From Gimesia fumaroli (lineage in GTDB: Bacteria; Planctomycetota; Planctomycetia; Planctomycetales; Planctomycetaceae), in the NCBI RefSeq assembly GCF_007754425.1, contig NZ_CP037452.1, positions 3,571,164-3,635,163 of the forward strand: 64,000 nt of DNA. Reading direction: 5' to 3'. The notes beneath the pieces are model-generated. The model did no database searches and was not told the DNA's origin. It saw only the letters and a list, made by a program, of their open reading frames with translations. Shown here piece after piece: positions 21,878 to 31,889 of the stretch (its first letter is position 1; each line of letters begins with the position of its first letter). The position numbers were made by a program, and so were the translations under genes.

Positions 21878-24004
21878 ATGGAACAAAAACGACTCTTACT
21901 CTTCGTCACTCTGTCTGCGACTGTTTTGTTTTTCTGGCAGTTGTTCGTCATGCCCGTTATTGCTCCTCCCAAACCTGTGCCACAGCAGGTCGCTCAAGAA
22001 GCGGAAGCAAAGGATGATGATGCGCCCCTGGTAGCAAAAAAACCGGATGAGCCCAAAGACGCAGAAATCAAGCCAGTTGAGCAGCCACAAGTAAAACAGG
22101 CCGATTTGCTCAAGAACCCGAGCAAGAAAATCGTGCTCGGTTCACTTGATCCGGAGAGCGGCTACTTCATGCAGGCCTCGATCTCCACGCAGGGGGCTGC
22201 GGTCATCGATGCCTTTCTCAACGATCCCCTGTATCGCGATCTCAATAACCAAAAAGATCCGTTAAAAGTCCTCGATGAGTTTGACGGCGGAGGGAAAGCT
22301 AAAATTCGATCTCTGGAAGTCGAGATCGAACAGCTGGATCAGAAACTGGCGCCTCTGCTCACAGACACGCGCCGTGTCAACTGGAAAGTACTGGAACAGA
22401 TCAAAGACCCGGACAACCCCAAGATCATTCAGTCGGTTCGACTGGGGCTGACAGCGCCGGATGGCAGCATTGAAGTACAAAAGGAGTTTGGTCTCAAGAA
22501 ATATCCTGTTCCGGAAGATCAGGATTTCCGCGAGTTCCGAAATAAAGAACAGGCCGGTTACCTGATTCACTTTGACATCAAGGTCATTAACAAAAGCACC
22601 GAACAACAGAAACTGGATTATCATCTACTGGGGCCCGTTGGAATCCCATTGGAAAATGCCGACAATACACGCAAGTTTCGCGATGTTCGCATCGGGTTTC
22701 TGCAAGATGATCTCAGCGTTGATACCGAAACGTTCTACGCGGCGGATATCATCGAAGCAGTTCAGGCTAAGAATGTCGAGAAATACACGCGTGCGTTTCA
22801 GTTTGCGGGAGTGGATGTTCAATATTTTGCTGCCCTGTTAACACCGGATGGCAAAAATTACGAGCCGAAGCTGGTGAACGGGGAAATGCGTTCGAACTAT
22901 TCTGCCAGTATTGAGCCGGTCCTCATTCAGCAGGATCTCAAAAATGAATCACAGAGCCGCACAACCATTCAGATCAATTCCAATGAGATTGAACTGGACG
23001 CGGGCGGCGAAATAGATCACGGTTATGCCTTGTATGCCGGCCCGAAACGCGAGTCACTACTCGGCCCACCGTTGAAAGCCACCGAGATCATGGATTTCGG
23101 CTTCTTCGGGCCTGTTGCCAAACTGATGTTGTGGCTCTTGAATACACTGCACGGAATTGGTCTGTCATACGGGCTGGCTATCATCGGTCTGACAATTATG
23201 GTGCGAGGCAGCCTGTATCCGCTCTCGCGCAAGCAGGCCGTTGGCGCACAGAAGATGAAAGAGTTGCAGCCGCAGATCGCTGAGATCAAAAAGAAATACG
23301 GCGATGATCGCGAGAAGCTCGGCCGGGCGCAAATGGAGTTGTTCAGCAAAAACAATTATAACCCCTTGGCCGGTTGTCTGCCGATCTTCCTGCAGCTGCC
23401 GATTTTCTTCGGCTTATATACGGCTTTGAATAACGCGGTTCAACTTCGGGGAACTCCGTTCCTCTGGGTCGATAACCTGGCAGCGCCCGATGCTCTATTC
23501 AAGCTGCCTTTCTCTCTACCGTTCCTGGGAGATAACTTCAACTTGCTGCCTCTGGTGACTGTGGGACTGTTTGTGGTGCAGCAGAAATTATTCATGCCGC
23601 CACCCACCGACAAAGACCAGGAACTGCAGCATAAAATCATGAACTACATGATGATCGCAATGGGCTTCATGTTCTATCGTGTTCCCGCCGGTCTCTGCGT
23701 TTACTTTATTGCTTCCAGCCTCTGGGGTATCTGTGAACGGAAACTGTTGGACTTTCAGTCAAAGCGTGCTCCCAAAGTAAGTGAGACGACAGACTCCAAA
23801 ACGATTGAAATCAAAGCAGAGTCGAAGAAAACAAAAAATAAAAAAGAGACTTCCGAAAGCCAGGAGCCTGCGAAAAAAGGCTGGTTTGCCCGGCTGCAGG
23901 ATATCGCAGATCAGGCACAGGCCCAAGCCGCTCTCAATGAAAAGAAGCAGCAAAACGGCCGCGGCGGCAAAGGCACGGGGAAGAAGCCTAAGAAACGTCG
24001 GTAG
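21878..24004 (+). CDS. yidC: Membrane protein insertase YidC
   Basis: 708 residues; inserts and folds inner-membrane proteins with or without Sec. An N-terminal membrane anchor (LLLFVTLSATVLFFWQLFV) is followed by a large periplasmic domain (residues ~60-400). The conserved 60-kDa-type core then has helices at GLSYGLAIIGLTIMVRG, NPLAGCLPIFLQLPIFFGLY and LLPLVTVGLFVVQQ. The tail is Lys-rich, as usual for YidC ribosome contact. Long for the family because of the periplasmic part and the tail. Next to mnmE, a common arrangement. Confidence 0.95.
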   Translation: MEQKRLLLFVTLSATVLFFWQLFVMPVIAPPKPVPQQVAQEAEAKDDDAPLVAKKPDEPKDAEIKPVEQPQVKQADLLKNPSKKIVLGSLDPESGYFMQASISTQGAAVIDAFLNDPLYRDLNNQKDPLKVLDEFDGGGKAKIRSLEVEIEQLDQKLAPLLTDTRRVNWKVLEQIKDPDNPKIIQSVRLGLTAPDGSIEVQKEFGLKKYPVPEDQDFREFRNKEQAGYLIHFDIKVINKSTEQQKLDYHLLGPVGIPLENADNTRKFRDVRIGFLQDDLSVDTETFYAADIIEAVQAKNVEKYTRAFQFAGVDVQYFAALLTPDGKNYEPKLVNGEMRSNYSASIEPVLIQQDLKNESQSRTTIQINSNEIELDAGGEIDHGYALYAGPKRESLLGPPLKATEIMDFGFFGPVAKLMLWLLNTLHGIGLSYGLAIIGLTIMVRGSLYPLSRKQAVGAQKMKELQPQIAEIKKKYGDDREKLGRAQMELFSKNNYNPLAGCLPIFLQLPIFFGLYTALNNAVQLRGTPFLWVDNLAAPDALFKLPFSLPFLGDNFNLLPLVTVGLFVVQQKLFMPPPTDKDQELQHKIMNYMMIAMGFMFYRVPAGLCVYFIASSLWGICERKLLDFQSKRAPKVSETTDSKTIEIKAESKKTKNKKETSESQEPAKKGWFARLQDIADQAQAQAALNEKKQQNGRGGKGTGKKPKKRR

Positions 24005-24028
24005 CGATGGTTTCCTGCGAGGCTCAGC

Positions 24029-25411
24029 ATGAATTTGCAGTTTGACGATACGATTGTAGCACTGGCGTCAGCCCCCGGAGGGGCCGCGGCCGGTATGATC
24101 CGTATCAGTGGTACCGAGATCGTGCCTTGTCTTTCGTCCTGCTTCCATTCCGATAAAGCCTGGCAGAAGTCCAGCCGTTCAGAACGTCATCCGGGACAAT
24201 TACGTCTGGCAGGATCTACGCAGTCTCTTCCGGGAGCACTCTACTATTGGCCGACGTCACGTAGCTTTACCGGACAGCCTTTGGCGGAATTTCATACAAT
24301 CAGTGCGCCTCCCCTGCTCGAAGCGGCAATTGAAAATCTAGCCGCCCACGGTGCCCGTATGGCGCGGCCAGGCGAATTCACCCTGCGGGCTTTTCTCGCG
24401 GGACGGGTAGACCTGATGCAGGCGGAAGCCGTGCTCGGAGTGATTGATGCCCACGATCATGCTGAACTCAATCTGGCACTCAGCCAACTGGCAGGCGGCG
24501 TTTCAACGCGCATCGGAGCAGCCCGCGTGGATTTGCTGGAACTGCTTTCCGAACTGGAAGCGGGACTGGACTTTGTCGAAGAAGACATCGAATTTATTGA
24601 TCGTGAGACACTGGTTTCCCGACTGCAACAGATTCGTATATTTTGTGAACGACTTTACGAAGATTCTTCGACACGAATGGAATCGACGGGCAGTCTTTCT
24701 ATCGTTCTGGCCGGTTTGCCGAATGCAGGCAAGAGTACGTTATATAATGAACTGGTCGAAGACGCGGATGCTGCTCTGGTCTCGGAGGTTGCGGGGACCA
24801 CACGCGATTATCTGGCGACCACATTAAACTGGCAGGGTCAGCCAATTCAATTAATCGATACGGCGGGGATGGAGTCGGGGGAGCATGAGATCTCTATCAG
24901 TGCGCAGCAGTTTCGGGCGCAACAGGTAGCCCAGGCCGATCTGGTTATCTGGTGCACGGCTGCGGATCTGAAACCGGAGTGGGAAGACATCGATCGTCTG
25001 CAGCGGAGCCAGCTTTCGGAATCGCAACATCTACTGCATATTATGACAAAATGCGACCTCTCCCCTGCTCCATCCGCAAACCAGTTGGAGGGAGACTGTG
25101 AGGTAAGGTTGTCAGTTGCCACTGGTCAGGGGCTGGAAGATCTAAAGACGCTGGTTTTATCGAGACTGACGGAATACCGTCGTGGCAGCAAACTGCTGAT
25201 TGGTTCTACCGCTTCCCGCTGTCGAGAAAGCCTGCGATCCGCCGGGCTGTCGCTGCAAGCTGCGGAAGAAGCAGCCTCACTGCGACTGGGAGAAGAACTC
25301 GTCGCGATTGAAATTCGCGAATCGCTACAGCATCTGGGGCAGATTGTTGGCCAGGTTTATACCGATGATATTCTGGACCGCATCTTCAGTAAATTCTGCA
25401 TCGGTAAATAA
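24029..25411 (+). CDS. mnmE: tRNA modification GTPase MnmE (TrmE)
   Basis: 460 residues; with MnmG it installs the cmnm5 group on wobble U34. An N-terminal folate-binding-like domain (MARPGEFTLRAFLAGRVDL) is followed by an inserted G domain with GLPNAGKST (about residue 230), EVAGTTRDY and DTAGM, and NKCD-like TKCD. It ends in FCIGK, carrying the family's C-terminal CxGK cysteine. Complete and normal length. It converges with the transporter gene, nine bases apart. Confidence 0.97.
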   Translation: MNLQFDDTIVALASAPGGAAAGMIRISGTEIVPCLSSCFHSDKAWQKSSRSERHPGQLRLAGSTQSLPGALYYWPTSRSFTGQPLAEFHTISAPPLLEAAIENLAAHGARMARPGEFTLRAFLAGRVDLMQAEAVLGVIDAHDHAELNLALSQLAGGVSTRIGAARVDLLELLSELEAGLDFVEEDIEFIDRETLVSRLQQIRIFCERLYEDSSTRMESTGSLSIVLAGLPNAGKSTLYNELVEDADAALVSEVAGTTRDYLATTLNWQGQPIQLIDTAGMESGEHEISISAQQFRAQQVAQADLVIWCTAADLKPEWEDIDRLQRSQLSESQHLLHIMTKCDLSPAPSANQLEGDCEVRLSVATGQGLEDLKTLVLSRLTEYRRGSKLLIGSTASRCRESLRSAGLSLQAAEEAASLRLGEELVAIEIRESLQHLGQIVGQVYTDDILDRIFSKFCIGK

Positions 25412-25419
25412 GCGTCCCG

Positions 25420-27033
25420 TCAGGGATTGTGCTCATGAATCCAATCGGGAATGGTTCCAAATTCAATTCCGAGTTGCGGAATGAAGTAGAAGAACATAAA
25501 TGCCGTCAGCAGGAAAACGCCAATCAGATTCAGGATGATTCCGTACTTCAGCATGTCGGACATTTTGATTTGTCCCGAGGCAAAGACGATCGCATTCGGC
25601 GGTGTTGCGATCGGCATCGTGAATGCACAACTGGCAGAGATCGCCGCCGGTATCATGATCAGTCGTGGGTCGATTTCCAGACTGACTGCCGTCGCCGCCA
25701 GAATGGGGAGCACGGTATTCACGGTCGCGATATTCGATGTGAATTCGGTCAGGAAGGTCAACATCAGACAAGCGGCTAATACCAGAGCCCAGGGAGGCCA
25801 GTCGGCGATGACTTGCGAGAAAACATGACCCACCCAACCCGATAATTCCGTTGTGCGAAAAGCACCCGCAATTGCAAAGCCGCCACCGATGAGCAGAAGG
25901 ACGCCCCAGGGAAGTCGTTCCGCCGTATCCCAATCCATCAGATATTCGGTCGTGCCCTGCTCTGTTTTTTGCGCGGGAATCGCGAACATCAGGATCGCCA
26001 TTCCCATCGCCACTGTGGAGTCATGTACCCAGCCAGAGGCGCTTTCGACGGAAATTCCCCACTGTGTGAGAAAGTGAATCGGAAACTGCTCCCAGCCGGC
26101 CAGTAATTCATATTCTCCAAAGATGAGCGGCTTCCGCGTCACCCATAAAATAGCAGTTGTAATGAAGATAATCAGCATCAGAATTTCGGGACGTGAGGCA
26201 CGACCCAGTTGCCGGATGTGATCGTTGATAATGGCCTGGGATGATTCTTTGGAATTCGATAAACGTGGCATATTCCAGCAAAGCACCACCCAGGTGATGA
26301 GTAAAAACGTGATGCCAAACGGGACCACCATCACCATCCACTCACCCGCTGATAACTCAGGCCCTTGTGGAAACTGAGAGAGCCAGATTTGTTGAAAGGC
26401 GATATTAGTGGGGGTGCCGATTAACGTCGTGACACCACCAATGCTGGCGGAATAGGCGATTCCCAAGAGCAATGCGACTGAGAAATGGCGGATGCTTTCC
26501 GAGGAATCTTCGGGAGATTCAAGTTGGGTGAGTTCTGAAATCGATCCAATGATAGCCATACCGATCGGCAACATCAGTAATGTAGATGCGGTATTGCTGA
26601 TCCACATCGACAGGAAACCGGTGGCAAACAGAAAACCTAAGACAACCCGCCGGGGGCTGGAGCCGATGACTCTAATCGTATGCAGGGCAATCCGTCGATG
26701 CACGCCCCACTTTTCGATCCCCAATGCGATCATAAAGCCGCCCATATACAGAAAAATATTCTGATTGATATAGGACTGGCTGACCGTTTTCGGATCCTGA
26801 ATCCCGAAAATTGGAAACAGCGCCAGAGGAATCAGACTGGTGACGGCGATCGGTAGGGCCTGTGTCATCCAGAGAATCGCCATCAGCGCGGTGACCGCGG
26901 CCAACCGTTGTGCCGACGCGGTCATGTCAGAAGGCGTCGGCAGGTTCAAGATCACCAGGAAGGCGATGATGCTGAACAGCTTCCCATAAAAGGGAATGCG
27001 GCTTTCCGCAGGATGTGATGAGTCGCCAATCAC
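25420..27033 (-). CDS. SLC13/DASS-family anion transporter
   Basis: 537 residues with about 11-12 hydrophobic helices. The paired Ser-Asn-Thr-type motifs of divalent-anion:Na+ symporters are visible: WISNTASTLLMLPIG in the N-half and FTSNIATVNTVLPI in the C-half, with GGFMIALGIEKWG between. Substrates in the family are dicarboxylates, sulfate or phosphate; none can be picked here. The start is GTG 27033 with AGGAA upstream. A universal stress protein gene lies upstream on the same strand. Confidence 0.88.
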   Translation of the reverse strand: MIGDSSHPAESRIPFYGKLFSIIAFLVILNLPTPSDMTASAQRLAAVTALMAILWMTQALPIAVTSLIPLALFPIFGIQDPKTVSQSYINQNIFLYMGGFMIALGIEKWGVHRRIALHTIRVIGSSPRRVVLGFLFATGFLSMWISNTASTLLMLPIGMAIIGSISELTQLESPEDSSESIRHFSVALLLGIAYSASIGGVTTLIGTPTNIAFQQIWLSQFPQGPELSAGEWMVMVVPFGITFLLITWVVLCWNMPRLSNSKESSQAIINDHIRQLGRASRPEILMLIIFITTAILWVTRKPLIFGEYELLAGWEQFPIHFLTQWGISVESASGWVHDSTVAMGMAILMFAIPAQKTEQGTTEYLMDWDTAERLPWGVLLLIGGGFAIAGAFRTTELSGWVGHVFSQVIADWPPWALVLAACLMLTFLTEFTSNIATVNTVLPILAATAVSLEIDPRLIMIPAAISASCAFTMPIATPPNAIVFASGQIKMSDMLKYGIILNLIGVFLLTAFMFFYFIPQLGIEFGTIPDWIHEHNP

Positions 27034-27124
27034 GAAAAGGGAATTCCTGATTTACAGAATGAGTGTCTCATTCAAAATGCAAAATAGAGAATGAGCGATG
27101 AAAGAGAACAGAATCGAGAATTAT

Positions 27125-27595
27125 TTATTCCTCTGATTCCGGGTGAATGAACTGGTGCCCCTTTGGTCGAACGGTTAACACCGGGCAAGATGCCTTGCGG
27201 ACGACTTTCTCTGCCACGCTGCCGAGCAATAAATGGGCGGCTAAGGAACGGCCGTGTGTGCCCACGATAATCAGATCGACTTCTTCCCGCTTCGAGAATT
27301 TCAGGATATCGACGAAGGGATTGCCGTGAACCCAGTGGGTTTCGATTTCCAGATCGCCTTTGTCTTCATCGAGAATCCAGTTGTCGAGCCGGGTCTTCGC
27401 AAATTCCTCAAAGTCTTCTTTGGGAGGCAATGCATAACTTTCAAACATCGGCATATAAACGACCGGGTCTTCGATCACGTTCAGCAGATACAGCTTGGCA
27501 TTGAACTTTTTGGCGAGTTCCACAGCGTACTGGGTTGCCTCTTGTGCTGGCTCACTAAAGTCGGTGGGTAACAGGATTTTTTTGATTTCTATCAT
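27125..27595 (-). CDS. Universal stress protein (UspA family)
   Basis: 156 residues: IKKILLPTDFSEPAQEA at the N-terminus and the ATP-binding signature GTHGRSLAAHLLLGSVAEKVVR near residue 115 (G-x2-G-x9-G-S type), so probably an ATP-binding Usp. AGAGGAA lies five bases before ATG 27595. On the same strand as the transporter gene, 91 bases upstream, possibly co-transcribed. Confidence 0.92.
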   Translation of the reverse strand: MIEIKKILLPTDFSEPAQEATQYAVELAKKFNAKLYLLNVIEDPVVYMPMFESYALPPKEDFEEFAKTRLDNWILDEDKGDLEIETHWVHGNPFVDILKFSKREEVDLIIVGTHGRSLAAHLLLGSVAEKVVRKASCPVLTVRPKGHQFIHPESEE

Positions 27596-27872
27596 GGTGA
27601 TTCCTCTTTTACGTTCAAGGCCTTCTGCAATTGCGATCTTCGCAGGAAGAATCCATTATAAGAGGAGTTGGGCGGGAAACAATAGACGGGGCAAGTTGCA
27701 TTACTACATTCAGTTATGTGTTTCTTTATTTTGTAAAGAAATGAAGGTCCTCGTTTGTGAAACACAGGAAATCTCCTTATGATAAATAGTGCTCCTCTCA
27801 GGTAAGGGAGCGTCAGTATTGAACTCAGAACAATCGAAAAAGATAAACGAACACTTTGTGGAGGCAGGAAAA

Positions 27873-28721
27873 ATGGAAAAGTGGCCTATTGGTGTATTTG
27901 CTTCAGTAGACGCAGGTCTGGGAGTGCATTTTGACGTCGTCCAGGAATTGGGAATTCCGACGATTCAGATTCATGCACCTCACAAGCAAACCCGAACTCC
28001 CGAAGTTGCGAAAGAATTTATGGACCGTTGTAACGCGGCAGGAATTACGTTGACCTGCGTGTTTGGTGGTTTTGATGGGGAAAGCTACGCTGACATTCCG
28101 ACCACAAAGAAGACCGTCGGTCTGGTGCCTGCAGAAACCCGCGCCGCACGTGTTGAAGAAATGAAAGACATTTCCGATTTCGCCAAATTGCTGGGCGTAG
28201 ACACTGTTGCCCTGCATATCGGATTCGTCACTGAAGACCGTGAATCAGACGACTATAAGGAACTGGTCAAAGTGACTCAGGAGCTGTTGGATCACGTCAA
28301 AGTAAATGGACAGCAGCTGAATTTGGAAACCGGACAGGAATCCGCCGATCACCTGCTCGATTTTATCAGTGACGTGGGACGCGATAACCTCAAGATTAAC
28401 TTTGATCCTGCCAATATGATTCTATATGGTACGGGCGATCCTATTGCCGCCTTGAAACGTGTTGGTCATCTGGTTGCCAGTGTGCATTGTAAAGACGCAA
28501 CCTGGGCAGCAGAAGGCAAACGCGGTATCGAGTGGGGCGCGGAAGTTCCTCTGGGTGAAGGCGATGTTGGGATGGGAACTTACCTGCAAACTCTCGATGA
28601 CATCGGTTATACCGGCCCACTGACGATCGAACGCGAAATACCGGAAGACCGGGAACAGCAGAAAGCGGATATCGGAAAAGCCGTTTCTCTCTTAAATGAA
28701 CTGAAAAATCGGATCGGCTAA
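27873..28721 (+). CDS. Sugar phosphate isomerase/epimerase (xylose-isomerase-like TIM barrel)
   Basis: About 282 residues from ATG 27873 (MEKWPIGVFASVDAG), preceded by GGAGG and AGGA; in-frame codons further upstream lack such a site. Barrel signatures include LNLETGQESADHLLDFI, INFDPANMILYGTGDPIAAL and VASVHCKDA, with a late GPLTIEREI. These provide the Glu, Asp and His metal ligands usual in the AP-endonuclease-2/xylose-isomerase-like fold. Substrate unknown. The fhcB-like gene follows 21 bases later. Confidence 0.85.
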   Translation: MEKWPIGVFASVDAGLGVHFDVVQELGIPTIQIHAPHKQTRTPEVAKEFMDRCNAAGITLTCVFGGFDGESYADIPTTKKTVGLVPAETRAARVEEMKDISDFAKLLGVDTVALHIGFVTEDRESDDYKELVKVTQELLDHVKVNGQQLNLETGQESADHLLDFISDVGRDNLKINFDPANMILYGTGDPIAALKRVGHLVASVHCKDATWAAEGKRGIEWGAEVPLGEGDVGMGTYLQTLDDIGYTGPLTIEREIPEDREQQKADIGKAVSLLNELKNRIG

Positions 28722-28742
28722 ACCCGGTTTCGGAGACCGTCT

Positions 28743-29984
28743 GTGAAAAATGTGATCGAAGATGTTGCCTGTGCCAGTTGTTGTTGCGTCTGCGATGATG
28801 CCCGGGTGACAACCGACGGACAGCAGATTACCGAAGTACAAACCACCTGTCCTCAGGGGCAGGCCTGGTTTGACTGGTCTCCCCAGTCAGCGCTTCTGCA
28901 ACCTTCAATCAGGGGGACAGCAGTTTCGCATACGGAAGCGATCCAGCGGGCTGCCGAACTGATTCAACAGGCTCAGTCTCCCCTGATCTACGGGATGTAT
29001 CAGTCTGCCACCGATGCACAACGGGCTGCCATTAGTCTGGCTGATCAGATCGGGGCGACCATTGATACGGGGGCTGCCTCCGCGACGCGGGCACTCCAAC
29101 AGGCAGGTGAAGCGTCCTGTACGTTAGGGGAAGTACGCAGTCGTGCTGATTTAATCATTTACTGGGGCGCTGATGCATTTCGGAGTACTGAGTGTCACAG
29201 AAATAACATGAATCAAGGAGAGTCTGTTTCATCTCGCAAAATCGTGACGATCAGCGGAGAGAAAACCGATGACAGTGACAACGTCGATCAATCGATTGTA
29301 TTAGCGCCGGGTAACGAACTCGAACTGATCTGGTGTCTGAGAGCGCTCTTAAAAGACATCGATTTGGAACAGAATGCTGCCTCAGGACTTTCAACAACTG
29401 ACCTGCAGAGTCTGGTCAGCCTGATTCGTCAGAGCAAATACATCGTCTTCTTTTTTGGACCGGAGTTTAAGCAGGGACCGTTCGCGCATCATAACATCGA
29501 AGCCTTGTCGCTCTTGGTCCGAGAAATTCAAGCCGAACGTCGTTGTCATACTCTGAACATTCCCGGAGTCGGCGAGACCAGAGGCGCCGAAACCGTGTTG
29601 GCCTGGCAGACCGGTTACGCTGCCAGTGTGAATTTTGCTGCAGGCTACCCCCGCTATTCACCCCGCGAGTATTCAGCGAATCAAATGCTGGAACAGACAG
29701 AAACCGACCTGTGTATTCTGGTCGGAGCACAGCCACTCTCAGGATTGTCCGAGTTGGCCCTCGAGCGTCTGGCTGAGATTCCCGTCATATTGACCGGCCC
29801 GGCTGTTCAAGAGCAGTTGGAAACAGAAGCCTTTCTACCAACAGGCATCTCCGGCATCCATTTCCCCGGAGTGATTTACCGCCTGGATGGGACTCCCATT
29901 CCTTTACGTGGCTATTTGCCCACAGATTTGCCCAGCGAAGCCGATGTGCTCAATGAGATCAGTGCGCAATTGAAACGGGCTTAA
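28743..29984 (+). CDS. fhcB: Formylmethanofuran dehydrogenase subunit B-like (Fhc complex, C1 metabolism)
   Basis: 413 residues with N-terminal Cys cluster CASCCCVCDDARV, then LIYWGADAFRSTECHRNN, a molybdopterin-oxidoreductase-like segment of FwdB/FhcB type. In methylotrophs and Planctomycetes, FhcB belongs to the formyltransferase/hydrolase complex of H4MPT-linked formaldehyde oxidation. Here it stands apart from fhcA/C/D, behind a sugar isomerase gene. The start is GTG 28743. The subunit assignment rests on overall pattern; the complex is inferred. Confidence 0.75.
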   Translation: MKNVIEDVACASCCCVCDDARVTTDGQQITEVQTTCPQGQAWFDWSPQSALLQPSIRGTAVSHTEAIQRAAELIQQAQSPLIYGMYQSATDAQRAAISLADQIGATIDTGAASATRALQQAGEASCTLGEVRSRADLIIYWGADAFRSTECHRNNMNQGESVSSRKIVTISGEKTDDSDNVDQSIVLAPGNELELIWCLRALLKDIDLEQNAASGLSTTDLQSLVSLIRQSKYIVFFFGPEFKQGPFAHHNIEALSLLVREIQAERRCHTLNIPGVGETRGAETVLAWQTGYAASVNFAAGYPRYSPREYSANQMLEQTETDLCILVGAQPLSGLSELALERLAEIPVILTGPAVQEQLETEAFLPTGISGIHFPGVIYRLDGTPIPLRGYLPTDLPSEADVLNEISAQLKRA

Positions 29985-30086
29985 ACGCAATAGCAACAGT
30001 CATTCCCCTCCTGCCGGAATTCGCTGATCCTCTTAATCGGAATGATCGTCAAAATTGTTGTTGATATTTCGTATCAGATATCCCTC

Positions 30087-30110
30087 CTCAGTCTAGATTG
30101 AGTTTTTTTT
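30087..30110 (+). terminator. Likely terminator after the fhcB-like gene
   Basis: CTCAGT/ATTGAG form a six-pair stem (one G-U) over a CTAG loop, followed by eight T (30103-30110), about 100 bases past the stop. Stem is weak but the T run is strong. Confidence 0.55.
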
Positions 30111-30229
30111 AACCTAGTCTTGAGGTGAGCTTAACCCCTTGGGAGCCAAAAGTCATGTTCCCGTTCATCATAGGCGTTGTCTACATTTCTCTTAATTAAA
30201 GAGAAACAGGCACGTTTCAGGTTGTGAGA

Positions 30230-31591
30230 ATGACAACAGAAATTAAAGAAAAATTAGACCAGACTGACGAAGCACAGGACGAGAATCAGGAAACCGTTTC
30301 GATTCGCGTCGAAGATCTGATCGTCGGTCGAAAAATCAATAATCCGATCTATGATTCCAATGGCGTGTTGCTGTTGGCTGCCGGTTCGGTGGTCAATTCG
30401 CGATTTAAACAACTGTTGCGCGATCGGAATATGCCTGACGTCAATATTCACAACCAGGATGCGGCTGCAGTCAGTCTGAGTGCCGCATTTTCAGGTGACT
30501 CGGCTTTGGATCCCGGACAGGGAATCTTTTCGACGGAGCTGACTGAAAAGTTAGATAAACTCATCGAATCCGGTTCGATGTTTGTCGCCAATACCGGGCC
30601 TGCGGTGCGGGATTCGATGGTCATTCATGGTTGTAAAGGTTATGACCAGGAGCACCGGGAAAAGTTATTCGAGCAACAACAGGAGTTCGGCGAATCCTTG
30701 GATGGAATGATGCGCGGTGCGCTGAATGGAGATGTTCCCAAGGGATCAGAAATTGCCGGCATGGCGGCCAGTTATCTGACTCAACTGACGGCGGATGCCG
30801 ACAGTGTGATTTCGGCAGCAGCAGAAGCAGGAAAGGACGAAACGCTTTCTCAACACTGTTTGCAGATGTCGCTATTAGGCATGGCCATCGGTACTGAACT
30901 CAATTTAGATGAAACCAACGTCCGAAATATTGGACTCTGTGGACTCGTGCATGACTGGGGCATGGTCCGCGTACAGGATAAAATAGGCTCCTGGCGCCGT
31001 AAACTGAATCCCATTGACCGCATGGAAGTGCAGAAGCATCCCATTTTCTCACTCGAAATGCTGGAAGATGTCGCAGGTATTCCCAGCGTGGTTCCCGTTG
31101 TTTGCTATCAGGTGCATGAACAACCGAACGGACTGGGATATCCACGAAACCGTACCCAAAATATGATTCATATGTTCGCGCGGATTTTGAATGTCGCGCA
31201 TTGTTATGTCTCTTTGACGACGTCTCGAGAAGACCGCCCTGCTCTGATGCCGTATGCAGCGATGGAATACCTGTTAAGACAAACGAACGACAAAACCATC
31301 GATTCGGCTCCAATGCGAGCTCTGCTCAATCTGCTGTCACTGTTCCCGGTAGGAAGTTTCGTGACGTTAACCGATGGTAGTGCCGCACGCGTCATTCGGC
31401 GGAATCAGAATCTTTACACGAGCCCGATCGTGCAGATCATTCAGACGGCGGACGGGAAAGCCGCCGATCCAATGGATCCGGATAACATTCTCGATCTGAA
31501 CAAGAGCCATCATGAGATCGATCAGGCTCTACCAACGCCCGGGAAAGATGAGATTGATCTCTCGTCAGAATTGTTCGATGGTCAGATTTAA
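30230..31591 (+). CDS. HD-GYP domain protein (putative c-di-GMP phosphodiesterase)
   Basis: About 453 residues. After an N-terminal unknown domain (SIRVEDLIVGRKINNPIYD), residues ~205-380 carry HD-GYP-type signatures: SQHCLQMSLLGMAIG, the HD pair in GLVHDWGM, KHPIFSLEML, and HEQPNGLGYP. These metal ligands and the GYP triad favour cyclic-di-GMP hydrolysis. The C-terminus (GSFVTLTDGSAARVIRRN) resembles a domain often found behind HD-GYP. ATG 30230 is used; GTG 30224 is also possible. It is the last host gene before the tRNA. Confidence 0.85.
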   Translation: MTTEIKEKLDQTDEAQDENQETVSIRVEDLIVGRKINNPIYDSNGVLLLAAGSVVNSRFKQLLRDRNMPDVNIHNQDAAAVSLSAAFSGDSALDPGQGIFSTELTEKLDKLIESGSMFVANTGPAVRDSMVIHGCKGYDQEHREKLFEQQQEFGESLDGMMRGALNGDVPKGSEIAGMAASYLTQLTADADSVISAAAEAGKDETLSQHCLQMSLLGMAIGTELNLDETNVRNIGLCGLVHDWGMVRVQDKIGSWRRKLNPIDRMEVQKHPIFSLEMLEDVAGIPSVVPVVCYQVHEQPNGLGYPRNRTQNMIHMFARILNVAHCYVSLTTSREDRPALMPYAAMEYLLRQTNDKTIDSAPMRALLNLLSLFPVGSFVTLTDGSAARVIRRNQNLYTSPIVQIIQTADGKAADPMDPDNILDLNKSHHEIDQALPTPGKDEIDLSSELFDGQI

Positions 31592-31816
31592 GTTGATCTG
31601 ATCGTTAAAATACGTAGATTCCTCTTGGTCCAAACCCTCTCTGAGCCTGTATTTAAGGCGGAACTCTACCGGATTCAGGAAAACTGACGAATCCTGTCGA
31701 GGAATGGCCGGTTTTGCTTGAAACTGAACGGGGAATGGCTTATATTTCCATCTCGCTTCCATTAAGCGACGATTTCACAGGGAGTTAACGCTCTTGAAGT
31801 CATCGCCGGAAACGAA

Positions 31817-31889
31817 GGGCATGTAGCTCAGTTGGTAGAGCACAGGACTGAAAATCCTGGTGTCGGCGGTTCGATCCCGCCCGTGCCCA
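31817..31889 (+). tRNA. tRNA-Phe (GAA)
   Basis: 73 bases forming a full cloverleaf. Acceptor arms GGGCATG/CGTGCCC (one T-G pair), D arm GCTCAGTTGGTAGAGC, anticodon stem CAGGA/TCCTG with loop CTGAAAA (anticodon GAA), T arm GGCGG-TTCGATC-CCGCC, discriminator A. CCA is not encoded. The element's integrase lies 0.9 kb downstream, so the 3' half is the probable attachment site. Confidence 0.97.
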
